Below are positions 63,501 to 64,000 of a stretch of 64,000 nt of DNA, in pieces. The notes under the pieces were generated by a model. It saw only the letters and a program-made list of their open reading frames with translations. It was not told the origin of the DNA and did no database searches. Every line of letters starts with the position of its first letter. The stretch's first letter is position 1. The DNA is from Paracoccaceae bacterium (lineage in GTDB: Bacteria > Pseudomonadota > Alphaproteobacteria > Rhodobacterales > Rhodobacteraceae): contig JASMHC010000003.1 of the NCBI GenBank assembly GCA_030750975.1, forward strand, positions 83,693 to 147,692. The letters run 5' to 3'. Made by a program: the position numbers and the translations under genes.

Positions 63501-63860
63501 AAATCGCAGACCCAATTACCAGCTTTCAAAAACCAACTCGGGCACGACAACTTCCCAAGAATTCCTGCGCAAGATGTAGTGGAATGCCTCATCAGCATCT
63601 TCTTTACGCCAACTCAGGATGGCTGCAATTTTGCATTTTTACAAATGCAGTATGCGGTTTTCACAGATGATTAGATCCCGGTACACAGTCAAATCTAGGG
63701 TTTCTGGGAAATTTTTTTGACGGTCTTCTCAAATCTTTTTTAGTGCGAGTGCAACTTTTGGGAACGCAGTGATAATCCCTTACTTGGCCCAAAAATGGAA
63801 AATTTCGTGGAGTGTGCAGCTATTGGGATTTTCCCAAATGTGCGTTTGGATGACTATTCC
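63501..63860. other. 360-bp AT-rich region without recognised genes
   Basis: Low-GC DNA between the small possible gene and the IS66-like end, with poly-A/T stretches. No gene, RNA or clear repeat is seen. Confidence 0.5.
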
Positions 63861-64000
63861 GTAACCGTCCGGTCTGCCCGCTCTGCCGCAGTTTGAGGGA
63901 GAGTGATAATGTCCATTTTCGATAATGGACATCTTGAGGCGGTTTATGGCGGGGAAGAAGGGTCAGAAGAAGCGATTTTGGTCAGATGATGAGAAGCGCT
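63861..64000 (+). mobile_element. left end of an IS66-type element (runs off the window)
   Basis: GTAACCGTCCGGTC at 63861 resembles the GTAA-starting terminal repeat of IS66-family elements, 85 bp before the first tnp gene. Inside is an 8-bp inverted repeat, TGTCCATT/AATGGACA (63910-63931). The rest lies beyond 64000, so the type and right border cannot be checked. Confidence 0.6.
63946..64000 (+). CDS. IS66-family accessory protein TnpA, N-terminal fragment
   Basis: ATG 63946 starts MAGKKGQKKRFWSDDEKR, 18 residues before the window ends. The FWSDDEKR motif is the usual start of IS66-family TnpA/IS3-like OrfA proteins, which contain a helix-turn-helix and accompany TnpB and TnpC. The rest of the gene is outside the window. 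Confidence 0.65.
   Translation, partial: MAGKKGQKKRFWSDDEKR

Noticed and set aside
1..64000. CRISPR array, rRNA or tRNA genes
   Set aside because: No regularly spaced repeats, no rRNA-like sequence and no convincing cloverleaf were found by reading. A dedicated tRNA scan would settle this.

Overview
The window is about 64 kb of GC-rich (roughly 60 percent) alphaproteobacterial chromosome, most consistent with Rhodobacteraceae (Roseobacter group). Supporting signs are: the short prolyl-tRNA synthetase that lacks the long editing insert, an infA-maf-rng-yacG string, PstC and PstA with long non-core extensions, an hda-ppk-ppx string next to an AI-2E family permease, a propionyl-CoA carboxylase/methylmalonyl-CoA mutase cluster, and repeated 3'-flanking elements of a kind I recall as common in this family. 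No rRNA, tRNA or CRISPR was recognised.

Layout. 1-6.9 kb: end of a DoxX-like gene, a small membrane protein, an ArsC-like thiol protein, a cold-shock protein, manC, a cytochrome c lipoprotein, a DMT permease, then a minus-strand lolC-lolD-Ldh-type dehydrogenase set. 7.1-9.6 kb: a plus-strand cassette (DUF2178-like membrane protein, XRE regulator, methyltransferase, zinc-independent alcohol dehydrogenase) lying between lolC and proS. 10-22 kb: proS, an ABM monooxygenase, a cysteine-dioxygenase-like cupin, AI-2E permease-hda-ppk-ppx, an endonuclease/exonuclease/phosphatase protein with a TerB-DnaJ protein, GNAT-VOC, nhaA. 22-30.3 kb: scpA, a DUF4174 protein, pccA, two unknown proteins and a 51-residue lipoprotein, pccB, with TTTGCAAA-type sites upstream. 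30.4-33 kb: Bcr/CflA transporter, tadA, rluB-type gene.

33-37.9 kb is the most interesting block: a compact operon of a 28-residue membrane peptide, XpaC-like, TelA-like, SPFH-GYF, a SnoaL/NTF2-like and a zinc-ribbon membrane protein. It looks like a membrane-associated stress module related to TelA/XpaC and YdjG/YdjI proteins of Firmicutes. It is followed by dtd.

38.4-44.7 kb: pstSCAB-phoU-phoB with a clear Pho box but no phoR in the window. 44.7-47.5 kb: pobA, divergent from an AraC-type pobR that is translationally coupled to a maleylacetoacetate isomerase gene. 47.7-49.8 kb: infA-maf-rng-yacG. 49.9-58 kb: FAH-family hydrolase, SRAP, DUF1992, 5'-nucleotidase, DUF952-pyrD-arsC, MATE and two hotdog thioesterases, MerR.

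58-64 kb is an accessory region. It has an IS256-family insertion 6 bp after the merR stop, a short unknown gene, a complete tyrosine recombinase, two divergent polysaccharide-initiation genes of lower GC, a possible 40-residue gene, and the left end of an IS66-type element running off the window.
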